Positions 1 to 6,883 of a stretch of 31,796 nucleotides of DNA are shown in pieces. The DNA is from CAZWRV01 sp964636325. Lineage in GTDB: Bacteria > Verrucomicrobiota > Lentisphaeria > Victivallales > GWF2-50-93. Every line of letters starts with the position of its first letter. Within the stretch, counting starts at the first letter, position 1. Position numbers and translations under genes: made by a program. The DNA is taken from the NCBI GenBank assembly GCA_964636325.1, contig CAZWRV010000076.1, positions 1 to 31,796 on the forward strand, written 5' to 3'. Under the pieces are notes generated by a model. It was given only the letters and a program-made list of their open reading frames with translations, was not told the DNA's origin and made no database searches.

Positions 1-372
1 TCGCCCTCCATCGAGTTTCTGAACGACAGAACTGCGAATCTCGCAGATGGCCACTCTCTCCAGCCTGTCCAGCGGACTCTCTATGAACCTGACCATCCAA
101 TCCATATATGTCCGCTCGGTCTTGTATGAGTAATGCCTGACGCGAAGACTCTCCACCATTTTTTTGAACGCCTCGTCCCATGGAAGCGCCTTCACTTCCT
201 CGCCTGTCCCAAGATCCGCAGGCTTTTTCGGCCGGATATCAAGATTGAGGAAGTTGACGACGAAGAGCCGCACGGCGTTCTCCGCCTGCCTTATCTGCCA
301 GTCCTTGCATCTGGGATCCTTGCGCAGCGAATTCAAAAATGCCGGAAGCGAGTCCTGGTCTATCGCCTCCAC
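1..372 (-). CDS. Integron-type tyrosine recombinase, N-terminal portion, runs off left edge
   Basis: From about 372 the minus strand stays open for 124 codons to the window edge. Residues 76-93 (94-147) read LRVRHYSYKTERTYMDWM, the core-binding SAM-like signature of integron integrases and relatives (family knowledge: R-HYS-x-x-TE-x-x-Y-x-x-W). It is preceded by WQIRQAENAVRLF (262-300), which resembles the extra N-terminal helical region of long-form integron integrases. IntI excises and inserts gene cassettes by recombining attC and attI sites. The catalytic R, H, R, Y residues would lie beyond the edge and are not seen. GTG at 372 is the first usual start in frame. The frame is open back to a stop at 442-444 without an ATG, so the N-terminus may be lost or may use a rare start. 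The last 27 residues before the edge do not match what I expect after this motif. Divergent cassettes to the right support the call. Confidence 0.6.
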   Translation of the reverse strand, partial: MEAIDQDSLPAFLNSLRKDPRCKDWQIRQAENAVRLFVVNFLNLDIRPKKPADLGTGEEVKALPWDEAFKKMVESLRVRHYSYKTERTYMDWMVRFIESPLDRLERVAICEIRSSVVQKLDGGR

Positions 373-496
373 ATTGTAGCTGCGCCTTTTTTGGATTGTT
401 TTTTGAATTTTACTGATTATTGTATTCTCAGGGTTGATATCTCAGCTTTCCCCGGCAGATAGATCGGCTGGTAGCAACTCAATACAGGGAGAATTG
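373..496. other. Region between integrase and first cassette (possible attI)
   Basis: This interval separates the minus-strand integrase fragment from the first plus-strand ORF, which is where attI and the cassette promoter lie in known integrons. It is AT-rich at 385-440. A GTTGATA string at 433-439 resembles the GTTRRRY crossover consensus but misses one position. No promoter can be called with confidence, and attI is proposed only from position. Confidence 0.25.
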
Positions 497-658
497 ATGT
501 ATCACCTTTATCAGGCTCCAGATTTTGTAGTATTCATATTCAAGGTCATTGGGGCATTGACATTTTTGATGGTTATAAGGATATTGTGTGAATTTATGAT
601 TGTCCTTTTCTGTATCGGTGGAAAGATTTCAGATTTGCACAAAGAAACAAACGTATAA
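497..658 (+). CDS. Small membrane protein, DUF4282-like (53 aa)
   Basis: ATG at 497 follows a purine-rich GGGAGAATT ribosome binding site. The product has a hydrophobic stretch (about residues 11-43) ending in VIRILCEFMIVLFCIGGKI, which resembles the second membrane helix and conserved tail of DUF4282 proteins (RxLxELLIVLF pattern, from memory). It is shorter than that family, so it is either a one- to two-helix relative or a cut-down version. An upstream in-frame TTG at 434 would add 21 residues without a good ribosome binding site and is less likely. It lies 15 bases before hicB, so the three genes probably share a transcript inside one integron cassette. Function is unknown. Membrane location is inferred from hydrophobicity. 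Confidence 0.55.
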   Translation: MYHLYQAPDFVVFIFKVIGALTFLMVIRILCEFMIVLFCIGGKISDLHKETNV

Positions 659-673
659 AAGAAGAGGAAATTT

Positions 674-895
674 ATGAATCGACAACTTACGGCGATAATC
701 GAAAAGGAAGGATCTGGTTTTGTTTCCCTTTGTCCTGAATTGGATATTGCCAGCCAAGGCGATACAATCCAAGAAGCAAAGGCTAATCTCAAAGAGGCTC
801 TGGATTTATTTTTCGAGTGCGCCTCTCCAGAGGAAATCAAGCAACGCCTGCATGATGAAATATTCATTACCAATGTAGAGGTTGCAGTTGGGTAG
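674..895 (+). CDS. hicB: HicB-family antitoxin
   Basis: A 73-residue protein with the HicB partial RNase-H fold pattern: an N-terminal strand LTAIIEKEGSGFVSLCPELD, then DIASQGDTIQEAKANLKEALDLFFE. This is the usual HicB signature (xAxxxxxExGGYxAxxPDLPGxxTxGDTxEEAxxNxxEA). HicB neutralises HicA mRNA interferase and usually represses its own operon. A C-terminal DNA-binding helix-turn-helix, present in some HicB, is absent here, which is normal for short versions. AGAGGAAA at 663-670 is a good ribosome binding site before ATG 674. The stop overlaps the start of hicA, as expected for coupled translation. The pair sits just upstream of an attC-like site, and chromosomal integron cassettes often carry toxin-antitoxin genes. 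Confidence 0.85.
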   Translation: MNRQLTAIIEKEGSGFVSLCPELDIASQGDTIQEAKANLKEALDLFFECASPEEIKQRLHDEIFITNVEVAVG

Positions 896-1109
896 ACTCG
901 GAACTTTTTCGGGTGCTGATTTATGTCGTATCCTGTCGAGACACGGCTTTATCCAAGTCAGACAAAGAGGGAGCCATATCCTGATGCAGAAAAAAATGCA
1001 GAATGGGACAATTACCGTTCCTGTTCCAAGTCATAAGGGAATCCGAATTGGAACACTTCTTTCCATCATCCGGCAATCTGGAATTCCTCGATCTGAATTT
1101 GAAACTTGA
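888..1109 (+). CDS. hicA: HicA-family mRNA interferase toxin
   Basis: The protein carries the double-stranded-RNA-binding-like HicA fold: FSGADLCRILSRHGFIQVRQ, then RGSHILM with the catalytic histidine of the GSH motif, then TVPVPSHKGIRIGTLLSIIRQSGI. HicA cleaves mRNA and arrests growth when not bound by HicB. I place the start at TTG 888, giving MGRLGTFSGADL, which fits the family N-terminus. TTG 882 would add two residues. No ATG is available. The reading frame overlaps the last bases of hicB (stop 893-895). Length (73 aa) is normal and no key residue is missing, so the toxin is probably functional. The stop at 1107-1109 lies 7 bases before the attC-like hairpin. Confidence 0.83.
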   Translation: MGRLGTFSGADLCRILSRHGFIQVRQRGSHILMQKKMQNGTITVPVPSHKGIRIGTLLSIIRQSGIPRSEFET

Positions 1110-1116
1110 AATATTT

Positions 1117-1176
1117 TCCTAACAATACAAATTCTGCCGATGCCGAGGACGGCGCGGCAGATTTGCACCGTTGAAC
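1117..1176. other. attC-like integron recombination site 1
   Basis: The 60-bp site directly follows hicA. It begins with TCCTAAC (1117-1123, R''-like) and ends with GTTGAAC (1170-1176), a full match to the R' consensus GTTRRRY. Between them is a hairpin. CAAAT 1128-1132 pairs with ATTTG 1161-1165. T1133 is extrahelical. CTGCCG 1134-1139 pairs with CGGCAG 1155-1160. GCCG 1142-1145 pairs with CGGC 1150-1153. Four-base unpaired spacers separate the stem from the R boxes. Size, extrahelical base and end sequences match the architecture of known attC sites such as that of aadA1. The outer half of R'' does not pair with R', so it is a divergent but credible attC. Confidence 0.65.
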
Positions 1177-1199
1177 TAAGCGCATTCGCGCAGCCTTCG

Positions 1200-1290
1200 G
1201 GGCCGCTCCTGTGCATACGGGTGCGGCCCTTGCATTTTCCCCGTTGAGGCCAAGCTTCCTGGAGCGCCCGGCGCGGTGGTCGCGCCGGGC
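1200..1290. repeat. Two GC-rich hairpins upstream of the recombinase fragment
   Basis: GGGCCGC (1200-1206) pairs with GCGGCCC (1223-1229). GCCCGGCGCG (1266-1275) pairs perfectly with CGCGCCGGGC (1281-1290) around a GTGGT loop. The second hairpin ends 6 bases before the AGGAGG ribosome binding site of the recombinase fragment, so it could limit its translation or be part of the end of the element it came from. Neither hairpin has a T-run. Confidence 0.6.
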
Positions 1291-1308
1291 CCAACCAGGA
1301 GGCATTGT

Positions 1309-1635
1309 ATGATGACGCCGTTGAGACGGAAGATGATGGAGGACATGCGGCTGCGGGACTTCGCGGCGAGGACGCAGGAGTCGTATCTGGGGGCTGTCAG
1401 GGGGCTGGCGGCGCACTACATGCGGTCGCCCGACCTGATCTCGGAGGAGGAGGTGCGGAGCTACTTCCTGCACCTTGTCAACGTGCGCAAGCTGTCGCGC
1501 TCATCGATCCGCATACACCTTGCCGGTGTCCGCTTCCTATTCGAGACGACGCTGGGGCGGAAGTGGGGAGTAACTATTCCTTTCTCTCCGTCGTGGGCAC
1601 GACTTCGAGAAAGGAATAGCATGAGCAGCCTCTGA
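1309..1635 (+). pseudogene. Truncated tyrosine recombinase (IS91-associated type), N-terminal domain only
   Basis: AGGAGG at 1297-1302 precedes ATG 1309 (or ATG 1312). The product begins MMTPLRRKMMEDMRLRDF and continues AARTQESYLGAVRGLAAHY and SEEEVRSYFLHL to LGRKWGV. This is the N-terminal core-binding SAM-like domain of phage-integrase-family recombinases, of the kind often found beside IS91-type transposases (family knowledge). Homology-like sequence stops near 1568, exactly where a 13-bp inverted repeat starts. The remaining codons to the stop at 1635 look like read-through. No catalytic domain is present, so it cannot be an active recombinase. It lies between the two attC-like sites and so would be cargo of a cassette. 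Confidence 0.7.
1574..1619. repeat. Perfect 13-bp inverted repeat at the recombinase breakpoint
   Basis: CTATTCCTTTCTC (1574-1586) is the exact complement of GAGAAAGGAATAG (1607-1619). Inside, GTCGTG (1590-1595) pairs with CACGAC (1598-1603), giving one long hairpin with only a small internal mismatch. It coincides with the end of recognisable recombinase sequence. It is not followed by a T-run, so it is more likely an element end or insertion scar than a terminator. Confidence 0.65.
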
Positions 1636-1655
1636 TGGCAAAGCCCAGTTCTCTG

Positions 1656-1684
1656 AACCACGCCCATAGGACGTGGTTTTTATA
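1656..1684 (+). terminator. Probable intrinsic terminator
   Basis: AACCACG (1656-1662) pairs with CGTGGTT (1672-1678) around a 9-base loop and is followed by TTTTAT. It would end transcription coming from the hicBA and recombinase-fragment side. Confidence 0.55.
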
Positions 1685-1899
1685 CCGCAATGAAATAAAA
1701 ATATGGCTCTTTCTGAAAAACAGTGGGTAACTTGACTTGCCCGGCTCTGGGGGTATGTTTATTTACACTCAAAACAGGGGGGCACTGATGGCTTTTTAAG
1801 TCTTCTTTGTCCCTCAATGTCCCCCTTGGCCTCAAGCAAGAATGAGGCTAAAACCGGCCTATCCACTAAAAGTCAGAAAGAGGCAAAAATATCAATAAT
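1685..1899. other. Intergenic stretch before the 59-residue ORF
   Basis: No convincing gene is seen. TTGACT at 1733-1738 with TATGTT at 1754-1759 (15-base spacer) is a possible weak promoter for the following small ORF. Confidence 0.25.
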
Positions 1900-2079
1900 A
1901 TGCTTGAACATATACCAGCAGGCCGGGGCAGTTTTCTATCAAACAAAGGATGCCTAATTTGGATTCTGGCCGGGATACTTCTTGGCGGATGGTGTTATTT
2001 CATGATGAAATACTGTTTCAATTGGCACAAAGGTAGTATTGACAAATCAAAAGATGCAAGAGAAGAAATATTAAAGTGA
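1900..2079 (+). CDS. Small membrane protein (59 aa), possible truncated SHOCT tail
   Basis: ATG 1900 opens 59 codons. The protein has one hydrophobic segment, CLIWILAGILLGGWCYFMM (about residues 18-36), and a charged tail IDKSKDAREEILK. That tail resembles the start of a SHOCT motif (xDAxExLKxRYAxGEI, from memory) and stops where SHOCT would continue. No strong ribosome binding site is seen. The nearest purine run is near 1879-1884. The stop codon is the first three bases of the attC-like site at 2077-2131, which is where a cassette ORF usually ends, and this raises confidence that it is a real cassette gene. Function is unknown. A single-pass membrane location is inferred. Confidence 0.45.
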   Translation: MLEHIPAGRGSFLSNKGCLIWILAGILLGGWCYFMMKYCFNWHKGSIDKSKDAREEILK

Positions 2080-2131
2080 GAACTACACGGCCGCACCTGA
2101 CGCAAAGCGCAGGTAGGCCTTGTCGTTGGGC
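2077..2131. other. attC-like integron recombination site 2 (weaker)
   Basis: GTTGGGC at 2125-2131 matches the R' consensus GTTRRRY. The opposite end, TGAGAAC (2077-2083), keeps only the AAC core. Between them ACA pairs with TGT (2085-2087/2121-2123), GGCC with GGCC (2089-2092/2116-2119), ACCTG with CAGGT (2095-2099/2110-2114) and CGC with GCG (2101-2103/2107-2109). Unpaired bases at 2093-2094 and 2100 act as extrahelical positions. Its place directly after a small ORF supports the reading. A terminator is unlikely because there is no T-run. Confidence 0.42.
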
Positions 2132-2157
2132 ATCCCAGGAGATTACATCGGCGAACA

Positions 2158-3492
2158 TTACTGAATCAGTCCGTTTCTGGCGCATCCGGCGGAGTCCCAG
2201 CCGTTGTGTACTGCGGCGATTAGCGTGCATGTGAGGGAGGTGTCGCCGAGGAGGATTCCGCCGGCGGCCTTTCCGTCCTTGAACATGACGGCCTTGTAGA
2301 CGTTGTTCCGCCTGTCGTCGGTTCCGACCTTTTCCAGCCCTTCCTTGCATCCGATTTCGCCGATGGAGAAGAGCTTGGTGCCGAATGCGTTGAGGACGAC
2401 GCCGGATGTTCTTGGCTGGTATTCGGCTAAGTCGCCCGCGATGTTGGCGCCGGCGATCCTGCCCTGCTCCTGTGCGGTCTCCCAGACGCCGTTGATCTTG
2501 GAGTTGAACTCGGAGCAGTCGCCTGCGGCGAAGACGTCCGGCGCGGAGCTCCGCATCTGCGCGTCGACCAGTATCCCTCTGTTGGTGCCGATTCCCGCGG
2601 ACTTTGCGATCGCGGAGTTGCTTACGATTCCTGCGGAGATTATCACGATGTCGCAGGGGATCTCGTGCCCGTCCATCAAGGTGATTCCGCGGACGCGGTC
2701 GCCGCCGTCTATCGAGCAGATCCGCGAGCCGAGCCGTATCTCGGCGCCGGCCCTTACTATCAGCTCGCCGAGCATGCGCGAGGATTCCGCGTCGCTGTGG
2801 GTCGGCAGTATGGCCGGGCATGCCTCGACGATAAGAATCGAATGTCCCATGCCCGCAAGGCAGCTTGCGGTCTCGAGGCCGAGAAGTCCTCCTCCCATCA
2901 CTACGATCTTCTTCCTGGCGTCCAGGATGCTTTTAAGTCCGTCGAAGTCGGCCTTCTCCCTCAGCGTGACCACCCCGGGAAGATGGATTCCTGGCATTTT
3001 GGGAGTCCAGCAGGACGCGCCGGTAGCCAGGACGAGGCTGTCGTATGCCACCTTCTCGCCGCCGTCCAGTTCCACGGTTCTGCCTGCCGTGTCAAGGGCA
3101 AGGGCGGTCCGCTTTGTGTGGACGCTTATCTTTCTGTTCTTGTAGAAGGGGTCGGGGTGGATGAAATATTCCCTGGGCTTGATTTGTTCGCGCATCGCCC
3201 TTATGAGTATCGGCCGGTAGTACGGAAATGAATCCTCCCTGGTGTAAATATCAATTTGGGCGAGGTTGTTCCTTTTCTGCAGGGCCTCCGCAGCGGAGAC
3301 CGCGGCCGCGCCGGAGCCGATGATCACTGCCTTCATCGGCCTGTCGTTCCGGCAGGTCACGTTTTCGGGCACTGCGGGCATGAACGCCTCGCGTCCGGCC
3401 TTGCATACCGGGCAGATGTCCGGAGGCAGGATGCCTTCGAATATCCAGCCGCACACCGTGCATTTCCAAAACGACTTCTTTTCTTCGCCCAT
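2158..3492 (-). CDS. Rubredoxin-domain NAD(P)H-dependent FAD oxidoreductase
   Basis: A 444-residue protein with two parts. Residues 9-33 form a small rubredoxin-like iron site with Cys 11, 14, 27 and 30 (WKCTVCGW and PDICPVCKAG). From residue 53 it is a two-dinucleotide-binding flavoprotein: KAVIIGSGAAAVSAAEAL binds FAD, IVVMGGGLLGLETASCL (about 190-207) binds NAD(P)H, and VFAAGDCSEF is the second FAD motif. The family includes NADH:rubredoxin oxidoreductases and the N-terminal half of NirB. It probably passes electrons from NAD(P)H through FAD to the attached iron site and on to an oxygen- or peroxide-detoxifying partner in the cytoplasm. No rubrerythrin, desulfoferrodoxin or flavodiiron gene is nearby, so the acceptor is unknown. 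The ribosome binding site is weak. Confidence 0.82.
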   Translation of the reverse strand: MGEEKKSFWKCTVCGWIFEGILPPDICPVCKAGREAFMPAVPENVTCRNDRPMKAVIIGSGAAAVSAAEALQKRNNLAQIDIYTREDSFPYYRPILIRAMREQIKPREYFIHPDPFYKNRKISVHTKRTALALDTAGRTVELDGGEKVAYDSLVLATGASCWTPKMPGIHLPGVVTLREKADFDGLKSILDARKKIVVMGGGLLGLETASCLAGMGHSILIVEACPAILPTHSDAESSRMLGELIVRAGAEIRLGSRICSIDGGDRVRGITLMDGHEIPCDIVIISAGIVSNSAIAKSAGIGTNRGILVDAQMRSSAPDVFAAGDCSEFNSKINGVWETAQEQGRIAGANIAGDLAEYQPRTSGVVLNAFGTKLFSIGEIGCKEGLEKVGTDDRRNNVYKAVMFKDGKAAGGILLGDTSLTCTLIAAVHNGWDSAGCARNGLIQ

Positions 3493-3538
3493 GAATCCAA
3501 TCTTGAATCAGCCACAAAAGGCCCAGAGCAGCTTACGC

Positions 3539-3579
3539 GTAAATATTCAGTGAACTACGCCCTTTCACTGAATATTTAC
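3539..3579. repeat. 41-nt hairpin element, copy A
   Basis: Fifteen bases (3539-3553, starting GTAAATATTCAG) pair perfectly with 3565-3579 around the loop ACTACGCCCTT. It lies 46 bases before the oxidoreductase start, downstream of priA. Copy B at 23853-23893 has the same total length and nearly the same loop. All five stem differences keep pairing in both copies. There is no T-run on either side. Confidence 0.75.
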
Positions 3580-3587
3580 CATTCCGG

Positions 3588-3630
3588 CCTGAATCATTCA
3601 TAATCGGAGACAGTCTATAAATGATTCAGG
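3588..3630. repeat. Second inverted repeat in the priA/oxidoreductase gap
   Basis: CCTGAATCATT (3588-3598) is the exact complement of AATGATTCAGG (3620-3630), with a 21-base loop. It lies 8 bases from the 41-nt element. No gene is convincing in 3493-3871. A 40-codon ORF at 3663-3785 has no ribosome binding site or family resemblance. Confidence 0.55.
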
Positions 3631-3805
3631 GCGGGAAACTGCTGGAAACATACAGTCAAAAGATGTTATGCGCAATCAAATGTCTGGACAAGATACGCTT
3701 CCGCGGTGCGCTGATGAGGCATTACAGGCGCACGGTGTCTCCCGGACGGTTCAAAAAACTGCCCTTGCAAACTCTTATCGGTTAAGATTTCCGGCGCGGG
3801 ACAAT

Positions 3806-3838
3806 GAAAAGCCGCATGAGAATTTACCGGCTCTTTTC
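3806..3838 (-). terminator. Possible priA terminator
   Basis: GAAAAGCCG (3806-3814) pairs imperfectly with CGGCTCTTTTC (3828-3838). Read on the minus strand it is a stem ending in a short T-run, 34 bases beyond the priA stop. Confidence 0.35.
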
Positions 3839-3871
3839 ACCTCCTTATGCGGGCGCATGAGAAATCTGGAA

Positions 3872-6100
3872 TTACATGAGGTTCATGGGATCGACATCGA
3901 CGTAGGCGTCAAGGTCCTTAGGCCTTTTTTCATGGAGGACGGTCTCGCGCAGGCGCGCCCTCAGGGCTTTGAGAGGGCTGCCGCGGAAGAGTATCATGTA
4001 TCGGTATTTCCCCTTGATGCGCTCGATCGGGGAGGGTAGGGGGCCGGTGGTGATTATGCCGGGTTCCAGCGCGGGCTTCATCTTTTCGAGGAGGGAATCG
4101 GCATATTTCACGATTTCCTCCTGGTCCGGGCCGCGGAAGTGGACTGCGATCATATGGCCGCAGGGAGGATACGTGTAGTTTTTCCTCATCTCCATCTCGC
4201 CCCTGCAGAACTCCTCGTAGCCGTGGCTTATGGCGAGCTGGATGGCGGGATGCCTTGGCGAGAATGTCTGGACGTAGACTTCGCCCTCGATGTCGCCCCT
4301 GCCGGCGCGGCCGGCGACCTGCGTGAGGAGCTGGAAGGTGCGTTCCGCCGCCCTGAAGTCGGCCAAGTGGAGGCTGGTGTCGGCGTTGACGATGCCGACG
4401 AGCGTGACCTTCGGGAAGTGAAGGCCTTTCGCGATCATCTGCGTCCCGACGAGGATGTCGGTCTTGCCCGAGCGGAAGTCGAAGAGGGCCTTCTCATACA
4501 TCTGGCGCCTGCCGCCCATGGAGTCGGAGTCCATGCGCTGGATGGCTGCGGTCGGGAACAGCTTTGAAAGGATAGCCTCCAGCTTCTCTGTCCCGACCCC
4601 GCTGTAGCGGATGTCCTCCGCGCCGCATTCGGGGCATTTCCTGTATGACGGCATCACTGCGCCGCAGAGGTGGCATGAGAGGCATTCCCTCTTCCGGTGG
4701 TAGATGTATGAGACGTCGCACTCGGAGCATTTGGCGACGAATCCGCAGTGCGGGCAGGCCATCTGGGTGGCGAAGCCGCGCCTGTTGAGGAAGATGATTG
4801 TCTGCTCCTTTTTGCGGAGGCGGTCGCGGATCGCGTCGAGCAGCTCGTTGGAGAAGATGATTCCTCGGGCCTCCTTGAGCATCTCGGTCTTCATGTCCAC
4901 GACGAGCATCTTCGGGAGGAGGCAGTTGTCGACGCGCCGCGTGAGTTTTGCGAGGACGTATTTGCCGGTCATCGCATTGTTGTATGATTCCAGCGACGGC
5001 GTCGCGGAGCCGAGGATGACCACCGCCTTCTCCATCACGCCCCTCATGACGGAGACGTCCCGGGCATGATAGCGTGGCGCCTCGTCCTGCTTGTATGAGT
5101 TTTCGTGCTCCTCGTCGACGACGATCAGGCCGAGATTGCGGAAGGGGGCGAAGAGCGCGGATCTCGCGCCGACTGCGATCCTGACTTCGCCGTGGAATAT
5201 TTTCATCCATTCGTCGAAGCGCTCGCCGTCGGTGAGGCCGCTGTGGAGCACGCTAACCCTCCTTCCGAACCTCGCGATGAAACGCTCCGTCGTCTGAGGC
5301 GTAAGCGAGATTTCCGGAACCAGAACGATGGCGTCCTTGCCGTCGTTGAGCGCCGCCTCTATCGCCCGCATGTAGACCTCGGTCTTGCCGCTTCCGGTTA
5401 TGCCGTGCAGGAGGACGGTTCGGTTCGTCCGGGATGCGTCCTTTGACAGCGCGGCTATCTTTTCGAGGGCCGACTTCTGCTCGTCAGTCAGCTCGTAGAC
5501 CGGCGCGGGCATGAACTGAACCTTTTCGCTGAACTCCGTTCGGGCAGTCTTGCGCCTTTCCTCCTTGACCGTGCCCGCCTTGACGAGGGCCTTCAGCTGC
5601 GCCGCGCCGGCGCCGGACTCCTTGACTACGCTGTCGTAAGAGGCGCCGGGATGCTGCAGGAGGTACTTGAGGACTTCGATCTTTTTCTTGGCCCGCTTCG
5701 CATTTTCAAAAATGATCTTCTGTGCCTCGATGACGTTGTCGACATGGTAGTGGCGCACGGTCTTGTGGCCGATCTTGCCGCTACGGACCGCCAGCGGGAG
5801 GAGGGCCTTGGTCGCCTGCTCCTGCGCGCAGCAGTAGTATTCCGCCATCCACTTTCCGAGTTCGAGAAGCTTGTCGGGTATCCTCGGATGCTTCCCGCAT
5901 ACGTCCTCGATGCTCTTGAGCTTGTCCGCCGGATAGTCAGATTCGTCCTTCAGCCCCACTACATAGCCCCTGCGCCTGCTGTGGCCGAACGGGACGTAGA
6001 CCATCACGCCTGGCGCCACCGACGCGAGCAGGGAGTCAGGCACTAGATAGTCGAACGGCCTGTCCAACGAAAGATTGACAATTACCTTCGCGATGCGCAT
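3872..6100 (-). CDS. priA: Primosomal replication restart helicase PriA
   Basis: The 742-residue length is typical of the family. The N-terminus MRIAKVIVNLSLDRPFDYLV is the 3'-DNA-binding domain. The helicase core has Walker A GITGSGKTEVY (233-243), motif II VDEEHENSYKQ (328-338) and the late motif VAGRAGRGD. Between the helicase lobes are eight cysteines in four CxxC pairs (CPHCGFVAKCSEC, then CLSCHLCG and CPECG) that bind two zinc ions. PriA recognises stalled or collapsed forks and loads the replicative helicase. The start at 6100 gives the standard N-terminus. Neighbouring genes are not functionally linked. All key residues are present, so it should be active. Confidence 0.95.
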   Translation of the reverse strand: MRIAKVIVNLSLDRPFDYLVPDSLLASVAPGVMVYVPFGHSRRRGYVVGLKDESDYPADKLKSIEDVCGKHPRIPDKLLELGKWMAEYYCCAQEQATKALLPLAVRSGKIGHKTVRHYHVDNVIEAQKIIFENAKRAKKKIEVLKYLLQHPGASYDSVVKESGAGAAQLKALVKAGTVKEERRKTARTEFSEKVQFMPAPVYELTDEQKSALEKIAALSKDASRTNRTVLLHGITGSGKTEVYMRAIEAALNDGKDAIVLVPEISLTPQTTERFIARFGRRVSVLHSGLTDGERFDEWMKIFHGEVRIAVGARSALFAPFRNLGLIVVDEEHENSYKQDEAPRYHARDVSVMRGVMEKAVVILGSATPSLESYNNAMTGKYVLAKLTRRVDNCLLPKMLVVDMKTEMLKEARGIIFSNELLDAIRDRLRKKEQTIIFLNRRGFATQMACPHCGFVAKCSECDVSYIYHRKRECLSCHLCGAVMPSYRKCPECGAEDIRYSGVGTEKLEAILSKLFPTAAIQRMDSDSMGGRRQMYEKALFDFRSGKTDILVGTQMIAKGLHFPKVTLVGIVNADTSLHLADFRAAERTFQLLTQVAGRAGRGDIEGEVYVQTFSPRHPAIQLAISHGYEEFCRGEMEMRKNYTYPPCGHMIAVHFRGPDQEEIVKYADSLLEKMKPALEPGIITTGPLPSPIERIKGKYRYMILFRGSPLKALRARLRETVLHEKRPKDLDAYVDVDPMNLM

Positions 6101-6528
6101 TGGAATCGGTTGTCGGTCTTCTGTTATTAGTTATCAGTTATTCGAGCTGTGTTCCCAGTTCCCCTGCGATGCTCCATCCTCTCAAAATCGCGAAATATAA
6201 GTCCGCATCCGCAAAATGAAACCGCCCTGCCAGGTTTGCAATCCGTCGCACTCAGGTTAGATTCAATGCATTGGATAATAATGCCATGCGAGGTGCGGCG
6301 GATCGATGAGAGGAATAAAGGGGTAAACATCGTGAACGCTGAAGAGTTCTGGAGGTTTATCGAGCTCAGCCCCGGCGGCCCGGGCAGGGGTGTCTGCCAG
6401 CAAAAAAATCCAGGCCATAAGCCTCCCGGAAACTCAGTCCATCCTTCCCCCCTTCCGTCCCGGGCCAAAAAAACGCCGGTAAAATCCCGGAAGAACTGAA
6501 AATCCTATGATTTTTCAAAGTGGCTCCT
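6101..6528. other. 428-base gap, no convincing gene
   Basis: The priA promoter should lie here, reading leftward. A GTG at 6331 opens a short frame beginning VNAEEFWRFIELS. That fragment looks protein-like, but the rest is proline- and lysine-rich and resembles no family, so it may be a gene remnant. Short A/T repeats (GTTATTAGTTATCAGTTATT) occur at 6123-6142. Confidence 0.3.
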
Positions 6529-6801
6529 ATGACCAACCAGGAAATAATCGGGAAGATATACAGGCTGCAGCTGCTGCTGAAAGGGAAGAACGCGCCGATT
6601 GCAAACGCCCTCGAAAAGGCGACAATCCCTCTGCTGGAGCACGAGGGAGCGCTGTATTCGGCGTCAAGGGAAGACCTCCTGAAAATCAAAGGGGTTGGCG
6701 AAGCGACGGTGGATCTCATCCTGCAAATCATTCAGGGCAGGCACGTCTATGAGGTGGCGGCGTCGGTTCCGAAGCCGAAGAAAAAGCCCAAATGGGCGTG
6801 A
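6529..6801 (+). CDS. Small helix-hairpin-helix protein (90 aa)
   Basis: The ORF gives MTNQEIIGKIYRLQLLLKG, then a C-terminal helix-hairpin-helix motif LLKIKGVGEATVDLILQII (about residues 49-67) and a basic lysine/proline tail. The GVG turn between two helices is the DNA-backbone-binding element seen in RuvA, UvrC, ComEA and many repair proteins. The protein therefore probably binds DNA non-specifically, with no enzymatic domain of its own. A GTG at 6520 would add three residues. I prefer ATG 6529 because the sequence MTNQ begins a predicted helix, although no strong ribosome binding site is seen for either. Its link to the membrane-protein genes downstream (83 bases away) is unclear. Confidence 0.65.
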   Translation: MTNQEIIGKIYRLQLLLKGKNAPIANALEKATIPLLEHEGALYSASREDLLKIKGVGEATVDLILQIIQGRHVYEVAASVPKPKKKPKWA

Positions 6802-6883
6802 TAAGGACGACTGGGGAACCGCTGTAAAAGGAAGTTAGCGAGGAAGGTCACGATTGAGATAATCGAGTTTTAGGAGGGATATT

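Noticed and set aside
2077..2131. Terminator for the 59-residue ORF
   Set aside because: The hairpin has no T-run and its right end matches the attC R' consensus, so an attC-like site is the better reading, with moderate confidence.
3539..3579. Intrinsic terminator at the 41-nt hairpin
   Set aside because: No T-run follows on either strand, and the matching copy at 23853-23893 also lacks one.
3663..3785. Forty-codon plus-strand ORF in the priA/oxidoreductase gap
   Set aside because: No ribosome binding site, basic composition without any family likeness, and surrounded by palindromes. Treated as non-coding.
6149..6499. 116-codon plus-strand ORF after priA
   Set aside because: Composition is not protein-like apart from a short NAEEFWRFIEL stretch. 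At best it is a remnant, noted in the gap entry.
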